Shown here piece by piece: positions 11,958 through 12,829 of a DNA stretch of 12,829 nucleotides. Each line of letters begins with the position of its first letter. Position 1 is the first letter of the stretch. Under the pieces are notes generated by a model, which made no database searches, was not told the origin of the DNA, and worked only from the letters and a program-made list of their open reading frames with translations. The stretch covers positions 1 to 12,829 of the forward strand of contig JALNYB010000030.1 in assembly GCA_023230065.1 (NCBI GenBank), written 5' to 3'. Position numbers and translations under genes: made by a program. The DNA comes from Candidatus Methanomethylophilaceae archaeon (GTDB lineage Archaea > Thermoplasmatota > Thermoplasmata > Methanomassiliicoccales > Methanomethylophilaceae).

Positions 11958-12829
11958 CTATCCCTCTGCTGCGTACAACTCTGACTTCAATTCAAATAAA
12001 GCCGACACAAATTTATCCCGGCCGCCAAACATCCGTGCGATCTGGGGCGGAGTCCCAAGGGGCATAAACTCTGCCAGACTCAAAACCCGAAGATCACCGA
12101 TATCCACATCACCCTCACTCATATACTTCTCAAGAAGAATATCCAGAACCCTCCTTGCCGGACCGGAATACTTATTCAACACGCCCTTCTTCTGCACATT
12201 CTTCACCCGCTCTCCCTTCGTCAAAGGCTTTGCATCAAACGCCACGTGACAGATCAGATCAAAATCATCCATCTCAGGATGACCCGCCTTCTCCCGCAGC
12301 TTCTCCAAAAATACCCCCTCCAGCTCCAACTCCTCAGAAATAACCACACGCTTATCATGGGCAGTCCAGGTTTTCAAAAACGCGTCAAGCGTCGCAAACT
12401 TGCTCTGCACAGTCTTTCTCGTAAAATCCGTAAATGACTCCGTCGTAAGACGCCCATCTGCTCCGTAATACTGAACCTGTTCAGAAACGATCTGAACATC
12501 CACATTGTTCACCCGGTACTTATCTCTCGGCGGACCGGGAGGATACGTCTTAGTGATTTTCGGCGTATGATCTCCCTCGGTAATGGAAAACGGCTCTCCG
12601 TCAAACGCCGGATCGGCAAACAACCTGCTGGCATCCCGGAAATCCATGATCGTAAAATACTCCTTCCCATATTTTGGATACAGACGTGTCCCTCTCCCGA
12701 TAATCTGCTTAAACTCGGTCATTGAATTGATATTCTTATCAATAACGATCAGTTTGCAGGTCTTGCAGTTGACCCCGGTCGTCATTAATTCCGATGTCGT
12801 CACAAGTGCCGGATACTTGGAATCATCAT
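11958..12829 (-). CDS. hsdR: Type I restriction subunit HsdR, C-terminal part (cut by window edge)
   Basis: Only the last 290 codons are inside the window; the frame is open to the right edge, beginning with DDSKYPALVTTSELMTTGV. HsdR is the motor and nuclease subunit that translocates DNA and cleaves it. Visible here are the final superfamily 2 helicase motifs: VTTSELMTTGVNCKTCKLIV corresponds to motif V, and FKQIIGRGTRLYP to motif VI, whose arginines contact ATP. After them come FTIMDFRDASRLFADP and a helical C-terminal region (about 170 residues) of the EcoEI-R type that docks to HsdM/HsdS, including ARRVLDILLEKYMSEGDVDI near the end. The N-terminal nuclease domain and Walker motifs lie outside the window, so activity cannot be judged. 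GTG at 12803 is an internal valine, not a start. The stop is TAG at 11960-11958, in frame with hsdM two codons later. The operon promoter must be to the right of the window. Confidence 0.93.
   Translation of the reverse strand, partial: DDSKYPALVTTSELMTTGVNCKTCKLIVIDKNINSMTEFKQIIGRGTRLYPKYGKEYFTIMDFRDASRLFADPAFDGEPFSITEGDHTPKITKTYPPGPPRDKYRVNNVDVQIVSEQVQYYGADGRLTTESFTDFTRKTVQSKFATLDAFLKTWTAHDKRVVISEELELEGVFLEKLREKAGHPEMDDFDLICHVAFDAKPLTKGERVKNVQKKGVLNKYSGPARRVLDILLEKYMSEGDVDIGDLRVLSLAEFMPLGTPPQIARMFGGRDKFVSALFELKSELYAAEG
11961..11966 (-). promoter_or_regulatory. Shine-Dalgarno site that decides the hsdM TTG start
   Basis: GAGGGA on the minus strand lies 6 bases before the TTG at 11954 and sits inside the last sense codons of hsdR. 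It supports TTG as the genuine start of hsdM and translation directly after hsdR. Confidence 0.6.

Noticed and set aside
11196..12249. Long plus-strand open frames of about 212 and 215 codons opposite hsdM/hsdR
   Set aside because: They are antisense to strongly conserved HsdM and HsdR coding sequence, have low-complexity compositions rich in R, L, S and P, and lack recognisable domains or ribosome sites.
12801..12803. GTG as a start codon giving a 281-residue protein at the right edge
   Set aside because: The frame continues upstream to the window edge with sequence that fits HsdR helicase motif V, so the GTG is an internal valine codon.

Overview
The window looks like an accessory, defence-type island, most consistent with an archaeon and plausibly a euryarchaeal methanogen. 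This assignment is inference. Candidate box-A (TATA) promoters lie where archaeal ones should, two genes appear to have little or no 5' leader, and the type I restriction subunits are of a kind also found in archaea. No ribosomal RNA or lineage marker gene is present, so a bacterial host is not formally excluded.

Layout, left to right. (1) 145-2142 (+): a membrane-anchored protein with Rossmann/TrkA-N-like cytosolic regions and a C-terminal RyR-like domain. (2) 2134-2241: a roughly 108-bp imperfect palindrome that covers the convergent gene junction and reaches both stop codons. (3) 2240-4741 (-): a two-gene unit, a large pentapeptide-repeat protein with a TIR-like/nucleotide-binding-like C-terminal domain followed by a GNAT acetyltransferase. 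(4) 4742-4918: a 177-bp divergent promoter region with one TATA-like box facing each way. (5) 4919-7765 (+): a 948-residue STAND-type NTPase (DUF4062, P-loop NTPase, TPR-like repeats) whose layout recalls eukaryotic nephrocystin-3/TEP1-type proteins. (6) 7928-12829 (-): a type I restriction-modification operon transcribed from the right, hsdR (only its C-terminal part is present), hsdM and hsdS, then a DUF2971 gene as a tightly coupled fourth cistron (ATGA overlaps at hsdM/hsdS and hsdS/DUF2971).

How they may work together: hsdRMS is a conventional DNA-modification barrier, and the DUF2971 protein is translated from the same message. The STAND NTPase and the divergent pentapeptide/TIR-like plus GNAT pair share a control region and form the best candidate for an undescribed immune or signalling module. 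The RyR/TrkA-N membrane protein next door has the architecture expected of a nucleotide- or ion-responsive membrane effector. All functional links between these genes are inference from domain content and arrangement.

Base composition is patchy. The pentapeptide gene and the two hsdS target-recognition segments are AT-rich (hand-counted 60-base samples of 25-33% G+C), whereas hsdM and the hsdS conserved region are near 50-55%. This suggests assembly from different sources. No tRNA, rRNA, CRISPR array, transposase or gene-free stretch over 300 bases was seen.
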